A stretch of DNA of 64,000 nt. Source: Marsupella aquatica (taxonomy: Eukaryota > Marchantiophyta). Where the stretch lies: positions 15,748,001 to 15,812,000 of the forward strand of contig OZ316895.1 in assembly GCA_973895155.1 (NCBI GenBank). Direction: 5' to 3'. Below the pieces are notes generated by a model. It saw only the letters and a list, made by a program, of their open reading frames with translations, had not been told where the DNA came from and ran no database searches. Positions 35,073 through 47,241 of the stretch are shown here, piece by piece (within the stretch, counting starts at the first letter, position 1; the number at the start of each line of letters is the position of its first letter). The translations under genes and the position numbers were made by a program.

Positions 35073-35240
35073 GGATTGGCTTAAACCCCCACTAGCCATA
35101 TAAAGGGGAAAGTGTCCAATACTTCCCCCTTTTTCACATTCCACTTATTCCTCTCCCCAATTTTGCCCCATTTTGCTCCACAATTTCAGGAAACTGATAT
35201 GTCTAATGGTGAAACCTGGTGGATCCATGTCTTGTCATGG
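35073..35240 (+). repeat. Dispersed repeat with TATA-like core (plus-strand copy)
   Basis: It contains GGCTTAAACCCCCACTAG, CATATAAAGG, GTGTCCAA, CCCCCTTTTTCACATT and CACAATTTCAGGAAAC, matching 3640-3800 in reverse orientation. The same 'TTAAACC...CATATAAAAGG' core also occurs at about 3484-3510. It resembles a core promoter region of an unknown element. Confidence 0.6.
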
Positions 35241-37025
35241 CTAGTGGTGATTTAAAGTGAGCACACACTTCAAGGAAAACAGTTTGGGGCACTCCTTTCT
35301 TGTTTTGGCCTTTTGTGTCTTTTTATCCCACTTTGAATCTTTGACTACTCATCCGTATGTAGCTCAGTTTTTGAGGCTGTCGCACTGGAGTCTAGTAGAG
35401 CAGTCTGTTGCATCAAAAGAAACAAATGATTTGATTTAAGACACAACAGAGTTTATTCCAAAAGTTGCATGCAATTATCTGTGGCTAAATGCGGCTTGGT
35501 AACAAACGACGGTGTCCATTTTTTACTACATCACCCTCAGATCTAACCAGTTTACTAAGTTGACCCGGAAACAATGCCCCTTTGCAGGGAATGGGACGGT
35601 CAGAAGCTACTCATATATTTGGAATATGCGGCTCAGATTAATCCATGGTGGCTAACTTACTAATTGCATTAGTTTTGGAGGCAGCTGACATTTTGTGCAG
35701 TTTTGGGGATAACTTAGTAAAAACAAGATGTTGTAACAAACTAACTAACTAAGGCATTTATCGACAGGTACGCAAGTGTTCTCATTGAAAACTAATAAAA
35801 TAATGGTAGCACAGCCTGCATGCCTTCCCTCGTCCGACATGCACCCCAACCTCTTAATTTTAAAATGGGACATGCAATAGGCTAGGTCCACCATCAACAT
35901 ATTTACATATTGGATGGTTGGCAAGAGGGCATTGAGTGTTTTTTTTCTGAAAGGGGAATATGCACTTGAGCAAGCCTTGTAATTGGCTTGCACGAAGGGG
36001 AAAAGCCCCAGTTTATGTCTTTGTATTGGGCGATAAGTTTGGATTAAATGGGAAACTCAGAGTTACCACGAGAGAATAATTGCAATGCATTAAGATCATG
36101 CATGAGTTGTGCTCAGCAACATTCCACAAAACATCATATTAGCTTTGTGGCATTTGCAAACGCTTTGCTGGAATTGTGCTTAACAATGACTTTTTGAGCT
36201 TACTTAAGGCAAACATCTCTCAAGGACACGTACACGAGTCAAATGGTGAAGTACCCACCTTATGCCAACAAGCATGTTGTATCATTTGGCTTGAGGTGAG
36301 TATGAATGGCTTTTACAAGTAAAATATAGGATTACTTCTAGGCATAGAAGCATAAGAGTGTCCTTTTCAAGAGCATAAGATCTCCTTTTACCATGATACT
36401 TTGAAAGATTAAAGAGACCTACTTGTCTTGTTGTAGAGTCTCTGCCAAGTGTGCCATGAAAACTTCAGAATGAACACCTATGTTGGAGCTGGCAATAGGA
36501 TTCCAATCCAACACGTACACTCAATGTCTTGGAGACAACTAATGACTGTTGTAATTGGTGTCATGAATGGAAGAAAACACCTTATTAATGAAAATGATTA
36601 TATCTAGCCTGAACTGAAACTCCCATAGACCTATGTGACCGCATTAGAATATTTTCCACTCAGATAGTACCTTTTCTTTGTGTACATGATTACCTTTTTG
36701 AGTGGCAAAACGTTTTGGTCTATTGGAGTCCAAAAGTCAGATATTGTGGTCCATCCGGGCATCAAATTTTATTCTCTCCTCCTATATGGATATTACACGT
36801 AGACCTCAGAAAGTGCAAGGGCTCAATTATAGCAATTTTCTTGCACTTGTAGGACATTTTGATTGAGTTGACAGTCAAACTAATAAAGCCCAATCAAAAG
36901 TTGCTCCATGGCCCTAGTGTCTAGAGTGAAGAGTCTAGACCATTACCGTAAGTGAGGGTATAATTGAAAGTAAGGGTGCAAACAAAAAAACAAGGCTATT
37001 TTTTGGTTCATCTTTGGCACAGCCC

Positions 37026-37165
37026 CACTTCCTAAACCACAGGAAAAGATGAATAAGGAAATAGCATAGAATCACTTCCTAAACCACAGGAAAAGATGAA
37101 TAAGGAGATAGCATAGAATCACTTCCTAAACCACAGGAAAAGATGAATAAGGAAATAGCATAGAA
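37026..37165. repeat. Three tandem 46-47-bp units
   Basis: Units start at 37026, 37073 and 37119. They are nearly identical, with one A-to-G change in the middle unit and one base missing. Each contains CACTTCCTAA and GATGAATAAGGA. Confidence 0.93.
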
Positions 37166-38733
37166 TCCTTTTTCCTGTAACGTTTTTTTTCTCCTCAGCT
37201 ATGTGTTGAAGGAATGGATCTAGTTGGACCAATAATTGCTGGTATTGGTATGTGCAATCTATTGAGGACTTTGCACTTATCAGAATCCTCATGAGTGTAA
37301 TTCTTGTATATACTTTCACTTACTAATATCCTCCACCATCAATTCATACAATGACAATTCAAGTGGTAGCATACCTAGTAACAGGTAACTTTCAACAATA
37401 CTTTTTTCCCACAAAAACCCAAGGGAAAGGGGGCCACAAAAAGGCAACAAAAGACGCCCAACGGGCAACTTCCAAACAATATTAATTAAGAAATTCCTAA
37501 TTAGTCTGTCTTGTTCAAAATTAAGTGTATTATCTGGGGAATATTATTGCACCAGTCTGTGAAGCTGCGAATTAGGTGTCAATTTACCTGCTCAAGAAAA
37601 AATCTTGCACTGTCACTAGATCTCACTTATGAAGGTTGCAATTATTGAGGTCTCCCTATGATGTTGCAAACTTTTGAAGTTCAAACTTTGATAAACAAAG
37701 GAGAGAAATTTAGTACCAATCTAAACACGGCACCATGCAATCTTGCTCTTTTTCTAATGATCTATTTATGAAATGTCATTTTGGCAGTTTGCAGCCTCCT
37801 TGGTGGTTCGATTTAGGTGACCTTTTTTCTCACCATGAGATAAACCTAAAGTGCGCACCTTTTTATTTTCCCTTGCCACATTCAACCTGTTGCTCTTCCC
37901 ACAACTCGCGACTTCTTGAAATCCAGTTGCTAGGCTGACTTGCCAATTCCCCACAGGGTGGGACTTGCTTGACATCATTTACTACTTATTATTGACAATA
38001 GTGTGCAACACACCACGGGGATCAAGGTTAGTTTACTAGAAAGGGCTAAACACACTACAATGGAATAATAACAAAAATGTTCCGTAGGGGACCAACACTA
38101 CCAAACTAAAAGAAGAGAGCAACTCCCAAAAGAGCATTTAAGTACATTGCCACTAAAGATGTTTGAATTTACAATACTGTCACTATTTTCTTTTTACAAA
38201 AATGTCACGGTTTCTGTATGTAGTTCCCCTGTTACCTTTGTAAACTTGTCATCCACATATGAAACAGTGACATTTTTATAAATACAAAAAAAGCAAGGCA
38301 CTATTGTGAATTAAAACATCTTTAGTGGCAAAGTAAGTAAAAATTGAATCCCAAAAACCAATGAGAAGAAAAAATAAAATAAGAAATGAAGATCTATTGT
38401 AGAGATATCTAATATCTAAGAGGCATTTGCTTGATGGACCCCAAACCAGTACAATAGTTAAGGATTTTCCTTATTAGCAAGAGTGGCCAATGTCTGGTGT
38501 GCAAAAGAGAACATGTTACTAGGAATATTCTTTATCTGAAATTCATAAATTGTTTTTGACCATTAGATCTCCCTAGATTTAAGGAGGGCCATTAGATTCT
38601 GGCTAATGGGGCTTGTGATTAGATGGGAAACTGGCAAACGGGACATAAAAAAACTAGCAAATTTTCAACGGTTGGGATTACTCAGTGCTCCGATCAAGTA
38701 ACAATTCATTATCAAATAACACTTTTCATTTTT

Positions 38734-39081
38734 TGTTGAGCAAAAATGGCATTCATAACGGCAAGCCCATGATCATCTCAATGCACAAGTAGTCAACATA
38801 GAGAGATATTTGGTTCAGCTCAGCTGAGGCTACGTCCTTGAGAACACACGAGAACTTTAATGCACTTAATTTAGGTTTGTCAGCCGTACTGAGTCTTAGC
38901 AATGCAAGATTTCTCTATCTCTCAACTGGCTCTGTAATAATGAGCTTGAGTTCTCCCTATCCAAGGAAACACTCTTTGGGGATATAGTGTGCAACCTAAC
39001 TAATCCAATCAAGTCTACGATTAAAGTTAGCCTAATGAAGATTACAGTTGTAACTCAAGACCTAAGAGTATATTCCTAATA
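38734..39081 (+). repeat. Degraded LTR, same family as 59766-60108
   Basis: It begins TGTTGAGCAAA and shares many blocks with the solo LTR at 59766-60108 (CAAGTAGTCAA, CTCAACTGG, AATGAGCTTGAGTT, GATATAGTGTG), in the same orientation and with visible divergence. The 3' terminus reads AATA instead of AACA, and no target-site duplication was found. Confidence 0.75.
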
Positions 39082-39189
39082 GTATCATCTTAGCCATTGG
39101 TTGGTTGTGAGAGTACTAATTTCTCCTCAACCCCTAGCTGGCCTACTTTGGGCCCTGGTTTCACTCTCTCTCTCTCTTGGCCTAGATCA

Positions 39190-39460
39190 CTGGGTGTTGT
39201 CCCTTGTGGCTACCCTACATAAAATGGCATGCTCCTGAGCATAACCACAATCCCAGGGTATTGTCTCCTTGTGGCTACCCCACATAAAATCACATGGAGC
39301 ATAACATCTATCCTCTCTTGGGATGGGTCTCCTTTCCACACCCTCTATAAAATAGCATGCTCGGGAACAGAACCTCGATTGCAGGGCATTGTCCCCTTGT
39401 GGCTACCCCACATAAAATCACATGCTCGGGAGCATAACCTCTATCCTCTCTTGAATTGGT
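39190..39460. repeat. Imperfect tandem repeat, about 131-bp period
   Basis: Blocks containing CTTGTGGCTACCC, CACATAAAAT, CATGCTC and CTATCCTCTCTTG recur, with copies starting near 39190 (partial), 39240 and 39371. A CT microsatellite lies just before, at about 39163-39176. Confidence 0.75.
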
Positions 39461-39694
39461 GTACTTTACACTTTCAAGGCAAAGGGAAGAAAGAAAACAC
39501 TATTCATTTTGGGGGTCAATGAAGCATAATTATACCTCCCTACTGTAGTGTCCTAATAACTCCCTAAGGGACCCTGGGATGGCTGGGATGGCATCCGGGT
39601 CCGGATTCCAATGAGTAAAACACCATTATTATTAATGGTGGTTTGACTCAGCGGCTTTCATGCACCGTCCTGTTCTACGACAGTGATCAGAACA

Positions 39695-39767
39695 TCTTTT
39701 CATTTTTAGCACTGTCGATGTTTCCAACAATCTTTTCATTTTTCAGCACTGTCGATGTTTCCAACAA
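39695..39767. repeat. Two tandem 36/37-bp units
   Basis: Positions 39695-39730 and 39731-39767 match apart from one extra C. Each ends in GTTTCCAACAA. Confidence 0.9.
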
Positions 39768-40136
39768 TCAGCGCCTTGCTCGCTACGAGGGAGCGTGACG
39801 AATGGAGCATTTCGGAATTCGATCCGTGATTTATGAAATGTGCACGAACGCGAATTGACGTGAAGTGATGAGAAGCAAAGCGCTGTTTTGATGACGCTGT
39901 AAGGATTTGATTTTGGCCTTTGGGGAGCAGATATGGATCACTCTGCGCGCTCCCTTTCCCGTTGGCTGCTTTCAGAGCAGCGAGTCTGCTCAATCACAAC
40001 TGCTCCTGCAGCTTTTCGTTCTTCACGTGCGACTCGACTGATTTCACTCGATTACTCTCCAGACTAATCGCCATCACAAGCATTAGGGTGGTGTGGACCG
40101 TGACGGTGATCAAATGAATGAATGATCACTGAATGA

Positions 40137-40152
40137 ATGATCACGTGATCAT
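40137..40152. promoter_or_regulatory. Perfect 16-bp palindrome with CACGTG core
   Basis: ATGATCACGTGATCAT is its own reverse complement and contains a G-box/E-box core (CACGTG), the site bound by plant bZIP and bHLH factors. It sits among three 'AATGAATGATCA' repeats (40113-40140) and more than 2.5 kb from the nearest supported start, so regulation of a known gene is only a possibility. Confidence 0.4.
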
Positions 40153-42334
40153 CATTCTGGAGCGAAACATGATTGTTTTACAGACTTACAGAGGAGTAAC
40201 GCATGATGCTGCCTTTCTGGTTTTGTGGTTCCGCACCGATGTTTCCTTTGTCGCCTTTAAGGAGCAAATCTACAAAGTCAAACCAAGCACTGTTGGGAGG
40301 CAGTCATGAACAGTCACATGTAGCATTACAAGAACCAATTTCGAATGGGATTAGGATTTTGAGACTTTGGACCTCCTGATTGGAATAATTGAGGTCAATT
40401 CTGTCGTTTCCGCGTCTCAAAGCCATCGGCGCGTCGCGCTCGACAAGGTTCTCTTGAGGAGATAGTTCTGGTCCCAGTTCTAAAAGATTAATTGCTTTCT
40501 GAAGTGACCGAAGATCAAAGACTCCCCAGTAATGATAATCATCGTGTGTTTTGCTAATCTTCTGATTCGCTCTCCAATTTCGTGCTTGCCGCTGCTAGCG
40601 TATTGTTGGCTGGGATGGTCCGCCTCCCTTTACCTTTACAATGCCTCCAACGCCAGCAATCCACCTGGCCGCTCCTCGGTAGTCGGTACAATGGATGTAC
40701 CGTACAGCTCAGCATTGATTACCTCAGCGAGAATCCTTTTCCTGTAGCAAGTAGCTTCGCTTTGTTGACAAGGTAGTGAACTTTTTCGCCCCCTACTCAT
40801 CACCTGTTCAAGTAGTAGAAGCAAAAGAGACGATGTCTACAAGTAATTCTACTGTACTGGAAGACTTGCTCGTTTCAGAGCCTACAGTCGATTTTTCCTC
40901 CGCGATTTCATGCTCTCCTTAAACATACGGTAATTCTTTCCTAGCGTATCCTACCAAACGTGTACCATTGTTCCTTCCCCCGTCCCTCGGATAAAAGACC
41001 AGTTGATGGAGAAATGTTGGCTGTTTTGTTAATTGCCGTCCAGGACTCCAGTACTGTAGAGTACCACGATAGTGTCGGCATCGGGCTGATGAAAAGGGAC
41101 GTACAGCCTCACAAGCCTTGTAGAATGGGGTCCACCTGAAGTAGCTTACGTACTGTAGGAATGCTTGACGCCAATTGTTCAAATACATACGCCGGGTGAT
41201 GATGCTCCGGCCTGACCTGGCGCTACTCTAGACATCACCTGATCACCATTCACCAGAGTCCTTGCCGACTGCTATAGCTCCAGGCTTCACAGATCCGCCA
41301 GTAAGTTCTCTTTGGGCGCTATTTTTGGGAGCCCCTTCCGTTGAAAGCATTGCGCGCGGTGGATGCATCTCGCTGTACCCAAAGTTGTGACGAACTCCTT
41401 CATATGGAGGATGGATACTCTCTGTAAGTGTGTAATACCTTACCATTGAGCATCTGTGTATCTGCGGCGCAAAGCTCGGGGTGAAAACATATCTCAATGC
41501 TTAGTGTTTGAGACTAACCGACAGTACAAGTGCCGGTAAGGTACTGACGTACCTCTACTATTATACACAGTGATGTGGGACAGCTGTGGACGTATGGAGT
41601 TTGCTTGTTCCCTATCCCTACGAGTCTACGACCCTCACAATTCTTGTAGCTTGCTGTTCCCGAGTTGATGCCTGTGATCCCTGTGAACCAGCATCCGTCC
41701 CTGTGAGCTACTACTTGTCTTTCCAATTTCTGTACTACTGTACTGCGCAACTTTCCAACTAGACAAACAGACACACGCAGTACCGTAAGTTCTTGGTCGG
41801 TAGGAGTAACGCAAGTTCTCCCCCCTTTGCCGATGAGTTGGCAATAGACGGGGGGATGATACTTTTCTTGCGGTTTACCGGGAGGGTCTAGATGAATGAT
41901 CATGGACGGCGGCATAGCTGGAGGTTTGCATGTGGAGCATCATCTTATCTGATGTACTTACAAATCTTTGGAGAAAACGAATACCAGGTCGTGACTCCTC
42001 AACGAAAAGCTTTCCAACGCCAAAGCCCACCCCTTGCCCACCCGTCCCGCTCCTCCCCGAGTTCACGCTAAAAGCCTCTAGTGGTGCTCGCGGGCAGAGC
42101 TTCTGGAATTAGTCTACAGCCTCTCTCTCATTCCACCTTGCCTCTCCTTCAGAATTTTCATCACCGCCTCTCGGCGAACAGAAGAGCCAAGTTCGGATTA
42201 ATGTAGATGTGGGGAACGCGGACGCGGATTTGGTTTTCCCCTGGGCGTATCAGTAAGTACGATCGAGTCCGGCAGGTGGACAGGAGCAGTAAGATGATTG
42301 GGAAGAATTTCGAGAAAAGAGCGTCCCCTGTTTT

Positions 42335-42480
42335 GGCGATGTTTTACAGGTACAATTGGGTATTGCATGCGAGCTCTATTTGCTTTCGTGAGAGCAAGAC
42401 TGTGCTCGGCGATGTTTTACAGATACGATTCGGTATTGCGTGCGAGTCCTATTCGCTTTCGTGAGAGCGATACTGTGGTC
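42335..42480. repeat. Two tandem 73-bp units upstream of the NLR gene
   Basis: Units 42335-42407 and 42408-42480 share GGCGATGTTTTACAG, GGTATTGC and GCTTTCGTGAGAGC with about ten substitutions. They lie about 270-410 bp before the NLR start and may be in its 5' UTR or promoter. Confidence 0.9.
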
Positions 42481-42746
42481 ATGGAGCATCCAAGACCCTG
42501 CGTTCTACAAGATATCTTCGCGTTTTCTGAATGTGCACTGAGTGTAAAGGTGACTCTGAATGATGTTAGATGTACGAGCTTCACGAGAGAGAGCCTCATG
42601 GACCCATGACGACAGGAGAGTTCATCACAGACTGAGGGGTGTCTTCAGCAACGACGGTACAGATGTTGATCGCTCATTTTATTTTGATTGCTATCAAGCA
42701 GCCATTACGTCGTTAAGGTGCGCTGTTCGCATGTGGATGCTACAAA

Positions 42747-45700
42747 ATGACGATGGCGGAGGTAGCAGAGGTAGAGGAAGCCAATACTTTAGTTACTCTG
42801 GCTTCCTATGGGACAAGTTTTGCAAAGCAGCAGCTAGAGGGTTGTTACAAAAAATCCAACGCCGTGGAGCAATTTCCAAACAAGGTGTTGACACTTCACT
42901 CAAAGGTAGAGCTATGGAACACTCTATTGAAACGATTCGGGATGTCGGAAGACGAGATGATACTCCCTACTGTGGCTGCAATTGAGGAAGCTCGTAAATG
43001 GCTGGAGAGAGAGGAAGATCGCCTGCTCCAGCTGCAGAGTTCCTGCTGCTTCAGGAGAAAATGTTCTAAGACCTTTTTCCCCGACGAATTGACGACGAGT
43101 TTCCAGAATGTGATTGATTCCATTGACGTACTTCCCCTGAACAAGACGCCGAAGGAAGAGGCTCGAGAAGCGCTGGAGAACGCACGACAACGTAGAAATG
43201 ACAGCATTGCCACCTTGCCCTTTGCTCCAGACAGCAAGTATGTTCCCATTTCGGGGTCATTACTAGAACTGAGAAATGCGCTAGAATCGGAAGATGGATG
43301 CCAAGTAGTTACGTTATATGGGAGTCCTGGCTCGGGAAAGTCCACGATGGCGCAATACGTGGCTCTCTATTATCAGGATAGTCGGCAGCTGCCCCTGAAT
43401 CGTAAGGGAGCTTCGGATTCCCTGGCATACTTCCCAGACGGGGTATTCTATCTCGATTGTGGGCCGGATGCCGACAGCAGAGCAAAGCACTTGGAATTGC
43501 TGCACAGTTTGGCTTCTAGGCCAGAGGAGCTAGCAGCAACGGGGGCGGCAAATCATGGCCAGGACGCAAAGATTAATTCCGACTACGACATTCACAACCG
43601 GCTCTGCGCGCGCCTGTCTGGTCAGTCCGTACTGATTGTTCTTGACGATGTGTGGAATCAAGAGCTTGTACAGCAAGTCCTGGTGACAGAGAAGTCTGTG
43701 AAATACCTGCTCGTCTCTCGAAAACGAGGGGTTTGGGAAGATTCTTTGCATGTCAAGTTAGAAATGCCTAATATGGAGGAAGCGCGGGCAATTCTTGCAA
43801 ATTACACTGGCGGGCAAACTCCTGGCAGCAAAGTCGCGGCTGAACTGCAGGTACAATAATTAATCATAGTCAAAATATAATCAGAACTTTTTGCATTTAG
43901 TTTAAGAATCCGAATTGGTTTCGTGAGGAAAGGAGAATTTTGCTTTCTGGTTTTGTGTAGTGTGAACATTGCATTTCATGAACCTGGATTCAAGCATTTC
44001 CCAGACCGTCGTTGTCTGTGTTAGTGCTCAGCATCAAATAGCATTCTGAATGTAAGGGAGATTTCTAGATGCTGCAGAAGCATAGTTTGTTCATGGCAAG
44101 ACACAGCTTAAGGATCCGGGATTGAATTTGATCAGCAGCACTGATGAACGCCTTTGTTCCAGGTGTTGGTCGAAGACGTAATAAAAACTTCAAACTTCCA
44201 TCCCTTGGTGCTTGCCAACTTGGGCACGGCCATGAAAGGCGAGGGGTCGACAGATCCTGCAGAATGGAGGGCGTCGAGGGACGAGCTATTTGATGTGGAG
44301 AGTGACGAGGAGGAATCCTTCTCGGGTCCACTTGGATTCGGGAATTTGATGTACCCCAGGACGGTGGTCTCTTCCACAATAATGGCCATAAATGTTTTGC
44401 CGTCAGAGGCGCAGTCCCTGCTATTGTTGGCAACTCTATTTTCTGGCCCTTATGTTCCAGAACAAGTTCTCAGAACTTTGTTCGAAAGTGTTTATGGTAT
44501 CAGACGGAGAACTTATCTGAGGTGGAGGAATCAGCTGGAAGACCGAGGGTTCATCCAAGTTCAGGCTCATGCCCTTCCCTGGAGTACTCTTCCTGTTCGG
44601 ACTTTTTCAATAAGTCGCTTGAGGCAGTATTTCATCCGAAAAGTGAAGAAAGAGTCTATCAGCTTCTTGGTGCAGTCGATACTAAGTCTAGGTGAAGACA
44701 GCCACGCCGATACTAATCTTGTGACAGCTCTTTCGGCAATTTACGGTGTGGAAGAACTGAGAGCTGGCGCAGCAAAGCAATTGGGCGTGGACATCAAGCA
44801 GAATGTGAGTGTATGGAGGTGTGTCCAGCCATTCGTTTGGCTTCTGGAGATCCAGGGTGGGGAAGTGTGGGATGAGCAAGAGCAATGTCTTCACTCGGCG
44901 AAACAGGTGAATTTTCTATTATCTCTCGTTTGAAGTATTTGAACAACATCGCTGAATACGTTGGATGTAAAATGGGAGCTCTCGGATTTCCCTACAGAAG
45001 ATTCATTTGACTTTGATAAGGACCATCTATTGTCTCGATCAAGTGAGTCAAAAACCGGTAATGTTTAGATGAGATTGTGGACTATTTTGCATCTTCTTAT
45101 GCCCTCTAGATTATTCGCTCGATGTGAAATCCGAGTGTTTTCCTTGTAGGTCTTACCTATTGGTCGGTGCATATGCGTTAGGGTCAAGTTCTTGACATGG
45201 ATCAAGGTATGGTGAATTGCAGGTGATTTTCCAGTACATCGGTCAAGGAAAATTGGCTCACGATGACCTCTTGCGACTGCTCCAGCAGCCCAAGACAAGC
45301 GCGGCCACGTGCTGGGCAGTCGAGTTGATGGCCTGGAACTGGAGCACGTTAACCCTATGGGGTGCACTTTCAGACAAACCTCAAAAAAGTCTCTTCAGGT
45401 GGACTTCAAAAAATCTAGGACCAGTACTGGCATTCAAAGGATTAATTGATCTCCTGAAGAAAGATGTCGATGACTGTACTCAAAGGTTGGCAGCAAATGC
45501 TCTGGTTTCGTTTGCATGGGCCAGCCACGATATATACTTACCAGCAGCTTCATTTGCTTTGGCGGAATTGGTGACATTGTTGAGCAGAGATGCCAGTGCC
45601 CTTGCACAGGAAGCAGGAGCAAGAGCCTGCGGAAGGCTGGCACATCTAAAGGGCAGGAATTCACAGGACATTAATGCGGTGGGTGAGTTCCCTGGAGTTG

Positions 45701-47241
45701 TGGAAGGTCTTGTCAGATTGCTAGTAGAGGATGTGAGCATGGTTGTACAGACAGCTGCTGTAGAGGCCCTGTACCTCTTGGCAGGTGACAGGAGCACTGC
45801 GGGAAGGATTTTAGCGACAAGAGGTGCTCTTCAGAAGCTGGCAGACCTGCTGGGGAAAGCCTCCCACTCTGATGCCCAACAATTTGCAGTTTTGGCTCTA
45901 TACAATCTGTCCAGGCACGAAGACATTGTGCTGGCACGCGAAACGAAGGACAATTTTGTTTACTCGCAGATTGAAAACTCTGCTTCCAGTTTGTCATCAA
46001 TCGAGGGCCGGTCTCCTTTGCAACGACCGGCTGAAGAGCAGGAGAGCAGTAGTCAAATAGTAGCAGTTCCGGGAATGCTTAGAGGCCTTGTGGGTTTACT
46101 ACTCCATGAAGTGAAGCCCGTGCTTCAAATGCTGGCAGGATCCACTCTACGAAGGCTCGCGGAAGTTGAGGTTAACAGGCGTGGCATTGCCAAATTCCCG
46201 GGAGCACTGGAAGGCCTCGCTCGGATTTTGTGTAGTCAAGACTTAGGTTCAGCTGGGTTGGATATCATTGCGCAGGCGGAGGCAGCGGAAACTCTGGTGA
46301 TTCTGGCAGAAGTCGACCTGAATGTAAAGCAAATACCAGGTGCCGTGGAAGGCCTGAAAAGATTACTAGCCCAAGACGTACATCCTTACGTGCAGGAGCG
46401 TGCAGCTAAATGCTTGACCATCATCGACCCAATTCGAGCCAATCAAGTCACTCTCCACTCCGGTGCGGCGTATCGAGCTCGAGCAGTAGCAAATATTCAT
46501 ATGGGACTGTTCCACCAAGCACTGGCCGACCTTCAAAAATTGTCTGTGCAGGAGCCTGGGAGCCGACAAGCATTTCATGAGTATGTCTACCTGAATCTTA
46601 TGTCTGTTTCCTGCAAAATATGTGGCGTCCATCTGCGTTTCGAACCTACTTTAAATTTCTCTCCTGCACGACTGTGCTGTGTTCGTCTGCACTTTTGCCT
46701 TGAGTTTATTGGTCTTCTCCTGCGCAATTGAACAAGTTATCGGATATTTGCCGGAAAGTTGAAATTTGATCATGTCTCAATCGAGGCCTTCTAGTATGTA
46801 TATTTCATGCCCTGCCCTGCCCTGCCCTATTCGTGGACTGGACTCAATAGGCAAGAACTTGATTTGTTGCGCAGGTTTCGCTATGTGAATGCAATGCTGG
46901 GAGACTATGATAGTGCACTAGCCGTTGCCGACGAAGCCATCCAAATACAGCCATTGTCTCACTTCGAGTGGGCAGAGAGGGGAGTCGTGCAGCGCTTGAC
47001 TGGAGACTATGACGGAGCGCTGGCAGATTTCAACACAGCGCTCGATCTGAATGGAGATGTATATGAGTACCGTAAGCAACGAGCATATGTAAAATTCCTA
47101 ATTGGAGACGAAGAAGGAGCGAGGGCAGACGTCCAGGCGACTGCGTACTTAACTCCGAACATTGCAAAAAGCAAGCTCCCTCATGACGCCAACTTTTCTT
47201 TGTGTGAACTCTCAGTTGCATTCCTTGGTCATGCCCTGTAA
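42747..47241 (+). CDS. NB-ARC protein with ARM and TPR regions (non-LRR NLR)
   Basis: Join 42747-43850, 44163-44906, 45223-46580 and 46875-47241 gives 1190 residues with consistent phases. Residues 1 to about 165 form an unassigned N-terminal helical region that starts MTMAEVAEVEEANTL (the ATG at 42753 is an alternative start). The NB-ARC region has the P-loop GSPGSGKST at 192-200, kinase-2 VLIVLDDVW at 295-303 and an RNBS-B-like YLLVSRKRG. Exon 2 (369-616) has a GLPL-like HPLVLANLG and a winged-helix-like part, but no MHD motif; SISRLRQYF stands where it would be expected. About 682-1016 is a series of armadillo-like repeats (LVRLLVED, LVGLLLHE, LKRLLAQD units). About 1020-1165 has TPR units (GDYDSALAVADEAIQIQP, GDYDGALADFNTALDL). 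No LRR, TIR or kinase was seen. NLRs are intracellular immune receptors, so ligand sensing by the ARM/TPR part is an inference. Confidence 0.9.

Larger units (their letters stand above)
34234..38733. other. Gene-free AT-rich intergenic region
   Basis: No supported gene. It holds the TATA-containing dispersed repeat (35073-35240) and the triple 46-47-bp repeat (37026-37165). Short open frames on both strands have no recognisable content. Confidence 0.6.
39082..42746. other. Intergenic region and NLR upstream region; no gene seen
   Basis: It includes the 39.2-kb and 39.7-kb repeats, a 16-bp palindrome at 40137-40152 and, near the NLR gene, a 73-bp tandem duplication. Short open frames between 39.9 and 42.6 kb on both strands show no motif. 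Confidence 0.55.

Noticed and set aside
42896-43345. 149-residue minus-strand frame in the NLR first exon
   Set aside because: It is a shadow of the NB-ARC exon; the plus strand has the P-loop and consistent splicing.
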